Part shown: positions 26,463 through 36,193 of the stretch, one piece after another
Layout: each line of letters starts with the position of its first letter
How positions within the stretch are numbered: the first letter of the stretch is position 1
Assembly: GCF_002105285.1 (NCBI RefSeq)
Contig: NZ_MUHR01000020.1
Span: 1-64,000 of the forward strand
DNA from: Planktotalea arctica
GTDB lineage: Bacteria; Pseudomonadota; Alphaproteobacteria; Rhodobacterales; Rhodobacteraceae
Direction of reading: 5' to 3'
Length of the DNA stretch: 64,000 bases
The notes under the pieces: generated by a model
Seen by the model: only the letters and a program-made list of their open reading frames with translations
Databases searched by the model: none
What the model was told of the DNA's origin: nothing
Position numbers and translations under genes: made by a program

Positions 26463-29400
26463 ATGGCATATCAAGCACGCGGACGCGATCCACTATTGGA
26501 CAGCAACATGCAGGCCATGATTGAAAAGCGCGGCAAAGAGATGATTGGCGCAGCGCTTGTCGTTCTGGGGATTATTGCGGCGATGATCGTTGGATCCTAC
26601 ACGCCAAGCGATCCAAGCTGGCTGTCGGCGACGGATGCGCCCGTGCAAAACTATTTGGGCCAGTTCGGTGCGTCAATCGCGGCGCCGCTGTTCATGATCG
26701 TGGGCAAGGCGGCATGGGTGATTCCACTGGCCGCTTTGGGCTGGGGTCTACGATTCGTGCTGCACCAAGGTGCCGAGCGCGCGTTAGGCCGGTTGATCTT
26801 TTTGCCAATCGCCATAGTCGTGTGCGCGGTCTATGCCTCGTGCCTCGTGCCGGGCGCGGCTTGGGCGCATACCTTTGGCCTTGGTGGCTTGTTTGGCGAT
26901 ACCGTTCTGGGTGCATTCTTGACGTTCCTGCCGTTCAGCGCTGCGCTGGGTTTGAAACTGATCGCGCTTTTGATGGCGATCGCGGCTGTTGCTATGCTTG
27001 CTTTCGTGCTGGGTGCGACGCGCTATGAGTTGAAAGAGGGCGCGCGATTCCTCGCGATCGGGGTCGTCGTGACCTATGCGATGGGTATGCGCTTGATCGG
27101 CAAGGGTGCCAGCGGCGCGGTTAAGGCCGCGGGAAGCATGCAGGCGCGCCAGCAAGAACGCCGCGCCATTTTGCGGGCAGAGGACGAAGCGCGCATGGAG
27201 CGCCGCATCACAGACGAGCCGCGCCTGAGCGACGCAGAGCCGGAGTATGTGATCGAGCCTGCTTATGCAGCAGAGCTGGAGCAAGTGGCAGAAAAGGAAA
27301 AAACAGGCCTGAGAGCGCTCATGCCCTCCTTGATCAAGCGCCCCGAACCTATGCCGGAACCTGAATTGATCGAGCAGATCCAGACGGCGCATTATGATGA
27401 AATGCCCGCAGATGATCGCATCAAAAGCAAGATCTCTGATGTGATAAAGAGCCGCGTACGCCAACGCCCAGCGATCACGGTGCCGCGCGTGGCATCTGCG
27501 TCAAGTGTAAGCGCGCGTGGCCGTGGGCCGACGCCGCTTTTGGTGGATACAGCGCGCCCCAGCATGCGGGTGGAGCCGCCGCTGAGCGCGAGCTTTGTTG
27601 CTGAGCCGGCTTTGACGAGCGTGCCGCTGGTGCCGGGCCTTGCCTTTAGCTCTGCACGTCTTGAGCCAGCGTATACGTTGGAGCCAGTGCTCGAATCTTG
27701 GCCTGAGGTCGAACCTGCGTTGCATATGCAAGACCCGATGGCGATGGAGCACAGCTATGCTGAGCCTGCCCCGATACATCAACCGACGCCAAGCGCGTTT
27801 GATGCGATGCCGACGGAGCATCTGCCGCAATCGGAATGGTCCGATGCGCCCAGTTTTGAAAGCGCACCGCGCATAGATGAGGACGCGATGGCGACATTTT
27901 CCCCCGTCCCCGAAGCCGCGATTCCTGCTCAGGAACCCAAACGTGTGGTGCATCACCCTGCGCGCAAAGTGGTTCATCCCTCATCCCGTGCTAAAGCCGA
28001 AGCGCAGCCAACGCTTAAATTTGCTGATAGTGCGAGCGCGTTCGAATTGCCGCCGCTCAATCTTTTGGAAAGCCCAGTCGAGATCCAGCGCCATCACCTC
28101 AGCGATGAATCGCTTGAGGAAAACGCGCGCATGCTTGAGGCGGTTTTGGATGATTACGGTGTAAAGGGCGAGATTGTTTCGGTCCGTCCTGGCCCTGTTG
28201 TCACCATGTACGAACTTGAGCCGGCCCCCGGTTTGAAAGCCTCGCGCGTGATCGGTCTATCCGATGATATCGCGCGCTCCATGTCTGCATTGTCGGCGCG
28301 TGTGTCTACTGTGCCGGGCCGCTCAGTTATCGGGATCGAATTGCCCAATGAGCACCGCGAGAAAGTTGTGCTTCGCGAAATTCTTGCCAGCCGTGATTTT
28401 GGCGATGGCCAGCAAAAGCTCCCGCTTGCCCTTGGTAAAGACATCGGCGGCGATCCTATCGTGGCGAACTTGGCCAAGATGCCTCACCTCTTGATCGCCG
28501 GTACGACTGGCTCGGGTAAATCGGTGGCGATCAACACGATGATCCTATCCTTGCTTTACAAGCTGACGCCGGAAGAATGCCGCCTTATCATGATCGACCC
28601 GAAAATGTTGGAACTGTCTGTTTATGACGGCATTCCGCATCTGCTGTCTCCCGTTGTGACCGATCCAAAGAAGGCGGTTGTTGCCCTCAAATGGACTGTG
28701 GGCGAGATGGAAGAACGCTATCGCAAAATGTCCAAAATGGGCGTGCGCAACATTGATGGCTATAACTCTCGCGTCGCGGATGCCTTGGGCAAAAACGAAA
28801 TGTTCTCGCGCACTGTGCAAACCGGATTTGACGATGAAACCGGCGAGCCGATCTTTGAAACTGAAGAGACGCAGCCAGAGAAAATGCCCTATATCGTCGT
28901 GATCGTCGACGAGATGGCCGATCTGATGATGGTTGCGGGTAAAGAGATCGAGGCCTGCATCCAGCGCCTTGCACAAATGGCGCGAGCCTCGGGCATCCAT
29001 CTGATCATGGCGACGCAGAGGCCATCGGTTGATGTGATCACCGGCACGATCAAGGCGAACTTCCCGACGCGAATTTCGTTCCAAGTGACCTCGAAAATCG
29101 ACAGCCGGACTATTCTGGGCGAAATGGGTGCAGAGCAACTGCTTGGTATGGGCGATATGCTTTACATGGCGGGCGGTGCAAAGATCACCCGTTGCCATGG
29201 CCCGTTCGTGTCCGACGAGGAAGTCGAAGAAATCGTCAACCATCTCAAGCAGTTCGGTCCACCGAATTACATGAGTGGCGTCGTCGAAGGCCCGTCTGAT
29301 GATACCGCGAGCAGCATCGACACGGTGCTCGGCCTTGGTGGCAATACCGACGGTGAAGATGCGCTTTATGACACTGCCGTACAGATCGTCGTGAAGGATC

Positions 29401-29549
29401 GCAAATGTTCGACCTCCTATATCCAGCGCAAGTTGGCGATCGGCTACAACAAAGCTGCGCGCCTCGTGGAGCAGATGGAGGACGAGGGCCTTGTGTCCCC
29501 TGCGAACCATGTGGGCAAACGTGAAATTCTCGTGCCTGAGCAGCAGTAA
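26463..29549 (+). CDS. ftsK: DNA translocase FtsK
   Basis: A 1028-residue septal DNA pump. N-terminal membrane domain (about residues 20-210) with four hydrophobic segments, a long acidic and proline-rich linker (about 230-530), then the RecA-like motor with Walker [10 protein letters not shown] near 680 and Walker [12 protein letters not shown] near 810, and a C-terminal winged-helix gamma domain (about 960-1028) that reads KOPS sites and activates XerCD. It clears the chromosome terminus at division. The start is 15 nt after the aminotransferase gene, so the two are probably co-transcribed. Confidence 0.96.
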   Translation: MAYQARGRDPLLDSNMQAMIEKRGKEMIGAALVVLGIIAAMIVGSYTPSDPSWLSATDAPVQNYLGQFGASIAAPLFMIVGKAAWVIPLAALGWGLRFVLHQGAERALGRLIFLPIAIVVCAVYASCLVPGAAWAHTFGLGGLFGDTVLGAFLTFLPFSAALGLKLIALLMAIAAVAMLAFVLGATRYELKEGARFLAIGVVVTYAMGMRLIGKGASGAVKAAGSMQARQQERRAILRAEDEARMERRITDEPRLSDAEPEYVIEPAYAAELEQVAEKEKTGLRALMPSLIKRPEPMPEPELIEQIQTAHYDEMPADDRIKSKISDVIKSRVRQRPAITVPRVASASSVSARGRGPTPLLVDTARPSMRVEPPLSASFVAEPALTSVPLVPGLAFSSARLEPAYTLEPVLESWPEVEPALHMQDPMAMEHSYAEPAPIHQPTPSAFDAMPTEHLPQSEWSDAPSFESAPRIDEDAMATFSPVPEAAIPAQEPKRVVHHPARKVVHPSSRAKAEAQPTLKFADSASAFELPPLNLLESPVEIQRHHLSDESLEENARMLEAVLDDYGVKGEIVSVRPGPVVTMYELEPAPGLKASRVIGLSDDIARSMSALSARVSTVPGRSVIGIELPNEHREKVVLREILASRDFGDGQQKLPLALGKDIGGDPIVANLAKMPHLLIAGTTGSGKSVAINTMILSLLYKLTPEECRLIMIDPKMLELSVYDGIPHLLSPVVTDPKKAVVALKWTVGEMEERYRKMSKMGVRNIDGYNSRVADALGKNEMFSRTVQTGFDDETGEPIFETEETQPEKMPYIVVIVDEMADLMMVAGKEIEACIQRLAQMARASGIHLIMATQRPSVDVITGTIKANFPTRISFQVTSKIDSRTILGEMGAEQLLGMGDMLYMAGGAKITRCHGPFVSDEEVEEIVNHLKQFGPPNYMSGVVEGPSDDTASSIDTVLGLGGNTDGEDALYDTAVQIVVKDRKCSTSYIQRKLAIGYNKAARLVEQMEDEGLVSPANHVGKREILVPEQQ

Positions 29550-29555
29550 CGATTA

Positions 29556-29588
29556 GAGAGGAGCGTGCGATTGCCGCTCCTCTCATTT
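29556..29588 (+). terminator. terminator-like hairpin after ftsK
   Basis: Perfect 10-bp stem (29556-29565 with 29575-29584) with a 9-nt loop, followed only by ATTTAA. It could attenuate read-through into the lolA-like gene 49 nt downstream. Confidence 0.7.
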
Positions 29589-29632
29589 AAGTGAGTGATA
29601 GGTGGGGTGTACCTGTGGCTGAGAATGGTTAA

Positions 29633-30247
29633 ATGACGTTCATGAAGATTTGGACACTCCTCCCCGCGGCTGCAATCATGCTGGCCACTGCGATGCCTGC
29701 CGCCGCGCAGAAGATATCGCTAGATGCGCTGTCGAGTTACCTGAACGGGCTGAGCACCGCCAAGGGTGCTTTCACGCAGGTGAACGACGACGGCACGATT
29801 TCGACTGGAACGATCTTCATCAAACGGCCTGGGCGCATTCGCTTTGAGTATAATCCACCTGAACAAGCGTTGGTACTGGCGAGCGGTGGCGCTGTTGTGA
29901 TCTATGATCCCAAAACCAATCAATCCCCAGAAAGCTATCCGCTGGCGCGCACGCCCTTGTCGATTATTCTGGAACAGAACGTCGACCTAAATCGCGCGCG
30001 TATGGTTGTGGGCCACACCAGCAATGACAAGACCACTACGGTCACGGCACAAGACCCCGAGCACCCCGAGTATGGCAACATTCAGCTGGTGTTCACGGCC
30101 AACCCGATCGAACTACGCCAATGGGTGATCAACGATGATGCAGGAAGCCGCACAACGGTTATTTTGGGCGAACTCGACAAGAACGCCCAGATGAATAATT
30201 CCCTGTTTAATCCGCTGACAGCCCTGCCCAACGCGAACGATCGCTAG
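29633..30247 (+). CDS. lolA: LolA-like outer-membrane lipoprotein carrier protein
   Basis: Periplasmic protein of 204 residues with a signal peptide (about MTFMKIWTLLPAAAIMLATA, cut after AAA-Q). The mature part has the LolA half-barrel pattern: SLDALSSYLNGLSTAKGAF, GTIFIKRPGRIRFEY and SGGAVVIYDPKTNQ. LolA ferries lipoproteins from the LolCDE complex to the outer membrane. ftsK-lolA is a common neighbour pair and supports the call. A second ATG (29642) could be the start. Its TAG stop overlaps the convergent stop (CTAG at 30244-30247). Confidence 0.9.
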   Translation: MTFMKIWTLLPAAAIMLATAMPAAAQKISLDALSSYLNGLSTAKGAFTQVNDDGTISTGTIFIKRPGRIRFEYNPPEQALVLASGGAVVIYDPKTNQSPESYPLARTPLSIILEQNVDLNRARMVVGHTSNDKTTTVTAQDPEHPEYGNIQLVFTANPIELRQWVINDDAGSRTTVILGELDKNAQMNNSLFNPLTALPNANDR

Positions 30248-30837
30248 CGTCGGCACCCTCTAAGCTGATCGCGGTAATTCAGCGAGCGTTGACCGACTTC
30301 GGATGCGACACGCATCAGCCAGCTTTTTCCGTAGAAGGTACCGCGCCGATAGCCCGTATGTCCCTCGTGATAGGCAAGATACTGGTTCGTCGCATCATCA
30401 AGCGCGATGCCGTTGCGATCGCGCGACAGGGTCATGTACCAGCCCATGAAATCGGTCGCGTCACTGATCTTGTCGCGCCGGGCCGAGCGGCGACCCTGAT
30501 CCACTTGATACTCTTCCCACGTCGCATCGAGCGCTTGGGCATAGCCGAAGGCCGAGCTTTGCCGCCCCATTGGCAGCACGCCAAGCGTATATTTCACGGG
30601 GGTGCGCGCATCTCCGATAAATTTGCTTTCCTGATACATCGCAGCCATTTGGACATGCACAGGCACACCCCATTTTCGCTCTGCCTTACGAAAGGCCGAC
30701 ATGTATTCAGGGCGTTCGCGCGCAATGCTGCACGCGTTGTCTAGATCGCGGGGCGCCGAGAATCGATCTCCTCCACCGCCTCCGCCGCACGATGCGACCA
30801 GGGTCAAAATCACCAGGGCGCGAAAGAATCTGCTCAT
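30244..30837 (-). CDS. transglycosylase SLT-domain lipoprotein
   Basis: About 197 residues. ATG 30837 gives a lipoprotein signal (MSRFFRALVILTLVASC, lipidated cysteine near 17) followed by a glycine run. The domain contains VPVHVQMAAMYQESKFIGDA with the catalytic-type glutamate in YQES, GYAQALDATWEEY and YLAYHEGHTGYRRGT, as in lysozyme-like SLT folds. It likely cleaves peptidoglycan glycan strands from the outer membrane. An inverted repeat CATTTT/AAAATG lies upstream (30882-30903) in its promoter region. Confidence 0.87.
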   Translation of the reverse strand: MSRFFRALVILTLVASCGGGGGGDRFSAPRDLDNACSIARERPEYMSAFRKAERKWGVPVHVQMAAMYQESKFIGDARTPVKYTLGVLPMGRQSSAFGYAQALDATWEEYQVDQGRRSARRDKISDATDFMGWYMTLSRDRNGIALDDATNQYLAYHEGHTGYRRGTFYGKSWLMRVASEVGQRSLNYRDQLRGCRR

Positions 30838-30925
30838 ATGCCTCTCGCTTTTCGTCTTCTTATATTTTGTTGTATTTAGCGCATTTTCGCCCGTAGCAAA
30901 ATGACTTTCGCTTGAGCGCCACCGC

Positions 30926-31807
30926 CTAAAGCAGAAATGCCAGTAGAAGCGGTATTGCAGCAACGGACATCACGGTTGACACCACGACAAGGCCTGCGAC
31001 TGCATCCGCATCGCCGCCGTATTTCTCGGCCAGAAGGTAGGATGTTACTGCAACTGGAGTTGCGATCTGCACCACGAGCACTGCGCGCGCGATATCGCCA
31101 AGGCCGATTGCCGTGCCGATGGTATAAGCAATGGCGGCGCATAGGATCAGCTTGATCAGCGAGAGCACGATTGCCTGCCCGATCCGCCCCGGCGTGAGGC
31201 GCGCAACGGCGACGCCCAGCGTAATGAGCATCATGGGAATCGCCATTTGACCGATCAAATCCAGTGCGTTCGTCAAAAATTCAGGCGTTTCCCAGCCCTG
31301 CCATAGGAACAGCGCGCCAAGCAGCGTCGCGGCGACCACAGGTTCCTTGAGCGCCTTCATTGCGCTGCCGCCGCCCGACACGACCCAAATGCCGAAGGTG
31401 AAGGACAACACAGCCATGACGGCGAAAACCACCATCGCATAGCCCAGCCCCTCAGCTCCGAATGCAAAGAGTGCCAAAGGCAGGCCAAGGTTGCCGGTAT
31501 TACCGAAAACGAAGGGTGCGAGATAGGTTTGTTGTGAAAGCCCAGCCAGCCAAAATCCCAATGCCCCAAGGGCGGCGATCGCGCCGTAGGCGGCGAGGCT
31601 GGCAAAAAAGAGCGTGGTCAGCGCGTTCGGATCGACTTCTGTTTGCATCAATGCGGTGAATATCAGGCATGGCACCGCAAGGGTCATGGCAAGGCGCGTG
31701 ACGAACTGCACGCGATACTCGAACCCCATACGCACCCAAATAAATCCCACTAGTGCGAGCAGAAACACGGGTGCGACAATTTCGAGCACTGTTACAATGA
31801 GGTTCAC
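30926..31807 (-). CDS. AEC-family transporter
   Basis: Integral membrane protein of 293 residues with about ten hydrophobic helices and the auxin-efflux-carrier/malate-permease pattern: FGNTGNLGLPLALFAFG near residue 100 and LVVQIATPVAVTSYLLAEKYG near 245. Family members export organic acids or amino acids; the substrate is unknown. It stands upstream of the SLT lipoprotein gene on the same strand with 88 bases between them. Confidence 0.87.
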   Translation of the reverse strand: MNLIVTVLEIVAPVFLLALVGFIWVRMGFEYRVQFVTRLAMTLAVPCLIFTALMQTEVDPNALTTLFFASLAAYGAIAALGALGFWLAGLSQQTYLAPFVFGNTGNLGLPLALFAFGAEGLGYAMVVFAVMAVLSFTFGIWVVSGGGSAMKALKEPVVAATLLGALFLWQGWETPEFLTNALDLIGQMAIPMMLITLGVAVARLTPGRIGQAIVLSLIKLILCAAIAYTIGTAIGLGDIARAVLVVQIATPVAVTSYLLAEKYGGDADAVAGLVVVSTVMSVAAIPLLLAFLL

Positions 31808-31891
31808 AGACTGTTTCCCTAAAGTTACGTCCTAATATTGGACAAGTCGCCCTTGAATTGGGTACTAACCAAATGTAGGGGCTGCAATGCA

Positions 31892-32218
31892 ATGATGACC
31901 GCGCACGCAAAATACCATCTCGGGCAAATTGTCCGTCACAAAAAGCACCCGTTCCGCGGCGTGGTTTTTGACGTCGATCCCACGTTCAACAATACTGAAG
32001 AATGGTATGACGCGATCCCCGAGGACAGCCGCCCGCGGCGTGAACAACCGTTCTATCATTTGCTCGCTGAAAACGATCAAAGCTACTATGTGGCTTATGT
32101 TTCCGAGCAAAACCTGATTGCGGACTATTCAGGCGAGCCGGTAGACCACCCCGATATCGAGGACCTGTTCGGCCCTCTCGAGGATGGTACCTACCCGCTG
32201 CATTTTCAGCTGAATTAA
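31892..32218 (+). CDS. hspQ: heat-shock protein HspQ
   Basis: About 108 residues starting MMTAHAKYHLGQIVRHKKHP. The YccV/HspQ pattern is clear: HPFRGVVFDVDPTFNNTEEW, then QPFYHLLAENDQSYYVAYVS and HPDIEDLFG. In enterics HspQ binds hemimethylated-type DNA and acts as a specificity-enhancing factor for Lon. Longer upstream starts lack a better ribosome site; two ATGs (31892, 31895) are equally possible. The stop TAA overlaps the convergent gamma-glutamyltransferase stop (TTAA at 32215-32218). Confidence 0.92.
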   Translation: MMTAHAKYHLGQIVRHKKHPFRGVVFDVDPTFNNTEEWYDAIPEDSRPRREQPFYHLLAENDQSYYVAYVSEQNLIADYSGEPVDHPDIEDLFGPLEDGTYPLHFQLN

Positions 32219-33792
32219 AATCCCAAAGCGCAGCCGTCTTTGCGCGGATCGGACGCCCCAATCAGAACTCCATCCTCGCTGATTCGAATCGATTGTGCTC
32301 CGCCGATGGGGCCATTCGGGATTTCGACGGTGTGGCCCATGTCCGATAGCTCGGAGCGCACAGCATCGCTGTAACCTTTCTCGACCTTTAGAATGCTACC
32401 GTCCGCAAAGGCGCGCGGCGCATCGATTGCACTTTGTGCATCCATGCCGAAATCCTTGAGATTTGAGAGGAATCGCGCATGACCGTTGGGCTGATAGGCC
32501 CCGCCCATGACGCCGAAGGGCATGTTCGGCACGCCGTTTTCGGCAAGCATTCCGGGAATGATCGTGTGCATCGGCCGTTTGCCTGCACCAAGCTCGTTTG
32601 GATGGCCTTGCTCGAGTGTAAAGCCCGCACCGCGATTTTGCAGCAGAATGCCAAATTTGTCGCTGGCGATGCCGGAGCCGAACCCGTGGAAAATCGAGTA
32701 GATCAGCGAGACGGACATGCCATCCTTGTCCACAGTGGTGATGTAGATCGTGTCCTTGTGCACCGCCTCGCTCAGCTTTTCGGCAGAGGCCATTGCGCGT
32801 TTGGGATTGATCAGCGCGGCGAGCTCCGCGGCGGTTTCAGGCGCGAGCATGTGATCAAGTTTTGCTGTATGATCAGGATCCGCGATAAAGCGATTGCGCG
32901 CATCATAGGCAAGTTTCGCGGTTTCCGCTTCGATATGCGCACGCATGGCGCCGAAGGGCTCCATCGCGGCAATATCAAAATATTTCAAGATGTTAAGCAT
33001 CAAAATGGCGGTCGCACCTTGACCGTTGGGTGGGTGCTCGAACACGTCTGTCCCTTTGTAGGTGCCACTGACCGGATCGACCTGCTCTGAGGTGACGGCG
33101 GCGAAATCCTCGCCTGTGTGAACCCCGCCAACATCATGCAAGGAGGCGAGCATGTCATCAGCAATTTCCCCCTCGTAGAAGGCTTTGATGCCGTCTTTCG
33201 CAACGCGGCGCAGCACTTCGGCCTGGCCCGGCGCACGAAAGAGTGCGCCAGCTTTGGGGATTTTTCCGTCGATCAGATAGTGCCGCTTGCCGTGACCTTG
33301 CAGCATCGGCGCAGCTTCGATCCAATCGAATGCCACGCGCGGTGCGACGGGCACTCCTTTATCGGCGTAGTGGATCGTTGGGGCGAGCAGCGCATCGAGT
33401 CCCAGCTTGCCCCATTGCTCGCTCATCTTCGCAAAAGCGTGTATGGCGGTCGGGATTGTGACGGCGTCAGGGCTCTGCAATGGCACGCTTTTATGGCCAG
33501 CGCGGCGCAGTGCATCAGCATTCGCCGCGGCGGGCGCGCGGCCTGATCCGTTGTAGGCATGAACATGGTTACTGCCTGCGGGGGAGACCAAGGCGAATAG
33601 ATCCCCACCGATCCCCGTCATCTGGGGCTCGCAAATTCCTAGAACCAGCGCACCTGCGATCGCTGCGTCCATCGCGGTTCCGCCGCGTTTCAGGATATCG
33701 ACGGCGACGCCCGCGCCAAGGGGGTGCGAGGTCGCACACATGCCGTTCGTGGCAAAAACTTCGGAGCGGCCGGGAAAATGAAAATCGCGCAT
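32215..33792 (-). CDS. gamma-glutamyltransferase family protein
   Basis: N-terminal-nucleophile hydrolase of 525 residues. The autocatalytic threonine is in the stretch DTIYITTVDKDG near residue 350, and the C-terminal half has GVMGGAYQPNGHARFLSNL. The large-subunit start is MRDFHFPGRSEVFATNGMCA with no signal peptide, so a cytoplasmic location is likely, unlike classical periplasmic GGT. It may hydrolyse gamma-glutamyl bonds of glutathione or related amides, or act as an acylase of the same fold. Confidence 0.9.
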   Translation of the reverse strand: MRDFHFPGRSEVFATNGMCATSHPLGAGVAVDILKRGGTAMDAAIAGALVLGICEPQMTGIGGDLFALVSPAGSNHVHAYNGSGRAPAAANADALRRAGHKSVPLQSPDAVTIPTAIHAFAKMSEQWGKLGLDALLAPTIHYADKGVPVAPRVAFDWIEAAPMLQGHGKRHYLIDGKIPKAGALFRAPGQAEVLRRVAKDGIKAFYEGEIADDMLASLHDVGGVHTGEDFAAVTSEQVDPVSGTYKGTDVFEHPPNGQGATAILMLNILKYFDIAAMEPFGAMRAHIEAETAKLAYDARNRFIADPDHTAKLDHMLAPETAAELAALINPKRAMASAEKLSEAVHKDTIYITTVDKDGMSVSLIYSIFHGFGSGIASDKFGILLQNRGAGFTLEQGHPNELGAGKRPMHTIIPGMLAENGVPNMPFGVMGGAYQPNGHARFLSNLKDFGMDAQSAIDAPRAFADGSILKVEKGYSDAVRSELSDMGHTVEIPNGPIGGAQSIRISEDGVLIGASDPRKDGCALGF

Positions 33793-34157
33793 GATGCCTC
33801 ACTGTGTTGTCGAGGCAGACACTAGGGTGGCTTTTTCGATTTGCCAATCAGGGGGAGGGGGTATTTCCGGCACCGCGTACTGGGTGGGGGCAATTAACAC
33901 GCGGCGCCAGAGTGAAGCTATATGCAGCTACGAGACTAGGTATGACGTTGGAAGCGGGCTGATTTGCGGAAGGATTGGGGCATTTTTTCGGCAAGTCGCG
34001 CTGGTTTGTCTGGATTTACTCCGCTCAGGATGCGCATCAGTTGGGATTACACGTTTGGGCGTTTAGTGCGGCGAATGGTGTGACAAGTCGTAGATAGGAC
34101 GCGCGATGCCAAAGCGAAACGCTCATGGCCCGGCTTGAATGCGAATCGCGCGATGGG
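33793..34157. other. non-coding gap, no recognisable gene
   Basis: About 365 bases between the divergent start of gamma-glutamyltransferase and the 3' end of the anti-sigma gene. A short plus-strand frame (33791-34066) has no family resemblance, no convincing ribosome site and a skewed composition. I see no repeat, terminator or RNA gene in the stretch. Confidence 0.6.
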
Positions 34158-34640
34158 CTAGCCGTCTTGTGCGCGGATGGAAAAGCGCAGAAGGTTTCGT
34201 TCACCGCTGCGCCGATAGCTTAGCGTGTGTGTCATGTCGCGAATAAGGCCCCAGCCAAAGCCGCCCTCTGGCAGAGCGTTCAATTCCGCGCTTAGATCGT
34301 GATCCTGTTTTGCAGGGAGTTTCAGCCCCGGCAGAGGCGATCCATGATCACTTAACTCGAAGTAGACGTAATCTTCTTCCTTGCGGCAGAACAAAGTGAT
34401 CGTGCCGTCCGTGATCGTCGCGTAGGCGTGCTTGACAATATTGTTGGCCACCTCTCCTAGGACGATTTCGGCCGCCCCGAGGGTAAGCGCATCAACCTCG
34501 AGCGCGCCGAGCACGTGCATGACCGAAGCGAGCGCGCAGCGCACCGCCTCGTCGCTGGCCGGAAAAACCAAGTGCATGTCAGGCGCGTCCCGTGCTTCGG
34601 GTATGGGGTGTAACTGTTTTTGCACCGCTCCGTCAGGCAC
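34158..34640 (-). CDS. RsbW-like anti-sigma-factor kinase (HATPase)
   Basis: About 160 residues with the GHKL ATPase fold of anti-sigma factors: the N box EIVLGEVANNIVKHAY near residue 60, the G1 box ELSDHGSPLPGLKLP and the G2-like region GGFGWGLIRDM. It likely binds and phosphorylates the STAS partner encoded immediately upstream and sequesters a sigma factor or another target. GTG 34640 is chosen because GAGG is 6 nt upstream and it overlaps the STAS stop; an ATG at 34667 is the alternative. Confidence 0.82.
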   Translation of the reverse strand: MPDGAVQKQLHPIPEARDAPDMHLVFPASDEAVRCALASVMHVLGALEVDALTLGAAEIVLGEVANNIVKHAYATITDGTITLFCRKEEDYVYFELSDHGSPLPGLKLPAKQDHDLSAELNALPEGGFGWGLIRDMTHTLSYRRSGERNLLRFSIRAQDG

Positions 34641-34986
34641 GTTTTGCCTCGTAGGATTTGACCGCATCCACGGGGCTTTGGAAGATTTTGAACACCCGCT
34701 CCATTCGGGTCAGTGCAAAAACCTTGGCCACAATGGGTGTTAGCCCCGCCAAATGCAAAGGCCGCTCTGAGCCGAGGAATTTCATCGTCGCCACGATCGC
34801 GCCAAGCCCGCTGGAATCGACGAAATCCACTTCCGAAAGGTCTAGAACGACGGGGGTAACCTGCTCTGCGGTCAGCTCGCGCACCCTGTCCTTGAACTGG
34901 ATCGCAGCGGCTGCATCAATTCGTTTTTCCAGAATTTTGATGATCTGAAGGTCTTCGGCTATTTCACTGCTCATATTCATCTGCAT
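34633..34986 (-). CDS. STAS-domain anti-sigma-factor antagonist
   Basis: A 117-residue single STAS domain. The phosphorylatable serine is in VDFVDSSGLGAIVATM near residue 57, preceded by VTPVVLDLSE. In RsbV/SpoIIAA systems this serine is phosphorylated by the partner kinase and release depends on the phosphorylation state. The partner gene overlaps downstream. No PP2C phosphatase or sigma-factor gene lies nearby, so the rest of the switch must be elsewhere. Three in-frame ATGs lie within the first five codons. Confidence 0.88.
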   Translation of the reverse strand: MQMNMSSEIAEDLQIIKILEKRIDAAAAIQFKDRVRELTAEQVTPVVLDLSEVDFVDSSGLGAIVATMKFLGSERPLHLAGLTPIVAKVFALTRMERVFKIFQSPVDAVKSYEAKRA

Positions 34987-35050
34987 CTTGCCTGTTTTGT
35001 AAAATCTGACGACACCTCTAAAGACAATTGGTTACGATTCGGTGAGCGCG

Positions 35051-35512
35051 ATGAAGCAAGTGAACTACGATGATCTGGGCAATACGCTTCGCGCGCTGTG
35101 CGAGGGCGAGAGCGATGAAATCGCGTTGATGGCGACCTTCGTTTGCGAAGTGCACCACTGTGATGATCGTTTCGATTGGACTGGATTTTATCGTGTCACC
35201 GAACCTAACCTTATGAAAATAGGCCCTTACCAAGGCGGTCATGGCTGCTTAGTCATTCCGTTTTCGCGTGGTGTTTGCGGCGCGGCGGCGCGTGAAAGGG
35301 CGGTGCAACTGGTTCCTGATGTTGACGCCTTTGAGGGCCATATCGCTTGCGCCAGTTCGACAAGATCGGAATTGGTGATTCCCGTTGTGAGCGCAGCGGG
35401 TCGTTTGCTTGGGGTGCTCGATATCGACAGCGACCGCCCTGATGCTTTTACCCAAGAGGATGCGGATCGACTGACTAACCTGCTGAATGAGATTTTTCGC
35501 CAAGTCGCCTAG
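35051..35512 (+). CDS. msrC: free methionine-R-sulfoxide reductase (GAF domain)
   Basis: About 153 residues forming one GAF domain. The three cysteines of the family are present with exact spacing: GHGC, then GVC ten residues on, then HIAC 24 residues further (about 65, 75 and 99), plus the substrate-pocket motif FDWTGFYRV and the end STRSELVIPV. The enzyme reduces free L-methionine-R-sulfoxide using thioredoxin. ATG 35051 is chosen; a GTG nine bases upstream is possible. It is divergent from the STAS/anti-sigma pair. Confidence 0.9.
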   Translation: MKQVNYDDLGNTLRALCEGESDEIALMATFVCEVHHCDDRFDWTGFYRVTEPNLMKIGPYQGGHGCLVIPFSRGVCGAAARERAVQLVPDVDAFEGHIACASSTRSELVIPVVSAAGRLLGVLDIDSDRPDAFTQEDADRLTNLLNEIFRQVA

Positions 35513-35530
35513 CAGAATATTTGCATGTCC

Positions 35531-35595
35531 GTGAAAATTTCCTTTGATTTTTCACCAACTTTTCGATTTGGTGAAATTCGAAGAATATTTTTCAC
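35531..35595 (+). promoter_or_regulatory. two tandem 25-bp inverted repeats, 40-bp period
   Basis: Two copies of GTGAAA-N13-TTTCAC occur at 35531-35555 and 35571-35595, exactly 40 bp apart, ending 15 bp before the XRE-cupin start codon. The four half-sites are spaced 19, 21 and 19 bp, so all fall on about the same face of the helix. An internal palindrome TTTCACCAA/TTGGTGAAA (35550-35576) links them. This is a likely operator array for the adjacent regulator. Confidence 0.7.
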
Positions 35596-35610
35596 GAAAG
35601 CCTGTGCGCG

Positions 35611-36183
35611 ATGATTCAATCGGACGTGACCAAAACCAAAAGTCTCGGGGCGGATTTACGCGCGCTGCGCAAGTCACGCGCCCTGACGCTGAGCGATTTG
35701 GCGGAGGCGTTGGAGCGTTCAGTCGGTTGGCTTTCGCAAGTGGAGCGCGATCTCTCCGAACCTTCTGTGAAAGATCTGAAAGACATCGCCAGAATTCTCG
35801 AAGTGCCCGTGTCGATCCTGTTCGGCCAGGCGCAAAGCCCTGCCGAGGAAACCGGCATGATCGTGCGCGCCCATGCGCGCCGCCCCATCGGATCGAAAGA
35901 GGCGGGGCTGATCGAGGAATTGCTCTCGCCCGATTTGACCGATGATTTCGAAATGGTGCATTCCACTTTCGATCCAGGCGCGGTGATGGAAGAGGCGGTG
36001 ACGCGCCCGACGCAGGAGGTGGGGTATCTCGTTTCCGGTCAGCTTGATCTGGTGATCGACGGCCATGCGTTTACCGTGAACGCGGGCGATAGTTTTCGCA
36101 TCAAGGGCAAGTCCTACCGCTGGGCGAACCCCTATGACATTTCTGCCGTTGCGATCTGGGTGATCGCTCCACCGGTTTATTAA
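35611..36183 (+). CDS. XRE-cupin transcriptional regulator
   Basis: A 190-residue regulator: N-terminal helix-turn-helix (about residues 13-68, LRALRKSRALTLSDLAEALE, then GWLSQVERDLSEPSV) and a C-terminal cupin barrel (about 110-185, TQEVGYLVSGQLDLVIDGHA then GDSFRIKGKSYRWANPYD). The cupin probably binds a small-molecule effector. It heads an operon of LysE, two dimethylglycine-dehydrogenase-like and one homocysteine methyltransferase gene, and a tandem operator array lies upstream. Autoregulation and control of the operon are inferred from this layout. Confidence 0.92.
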   Translation: MIQSDVTKTKSLGADLRALRKSRALTLSDLAEALERSVGWLSQVERDLSEPSVKDLKDIARILEVPVSILFGQAQSPAEETGMIVRAHARRPIGSKEAGLIEELLSPDLTDDFEMVHSTFDPGAVMEEAVTRPTQEVGYLVSGQLDLVIDGHAFTVNAGDSFRIKGKSYRWANPYDISAVAIWVIAPPVY

Positions 36184-36193
36184 GGACGCAGAG

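Noticed and set aside
33791-34066. Short plus-strand reading frame in the gap after the gamma-glutamyltransferase start
   Set aside because: No convincing ribosome site, no recognised pattern, low-complexity composition; treated as non-coding.
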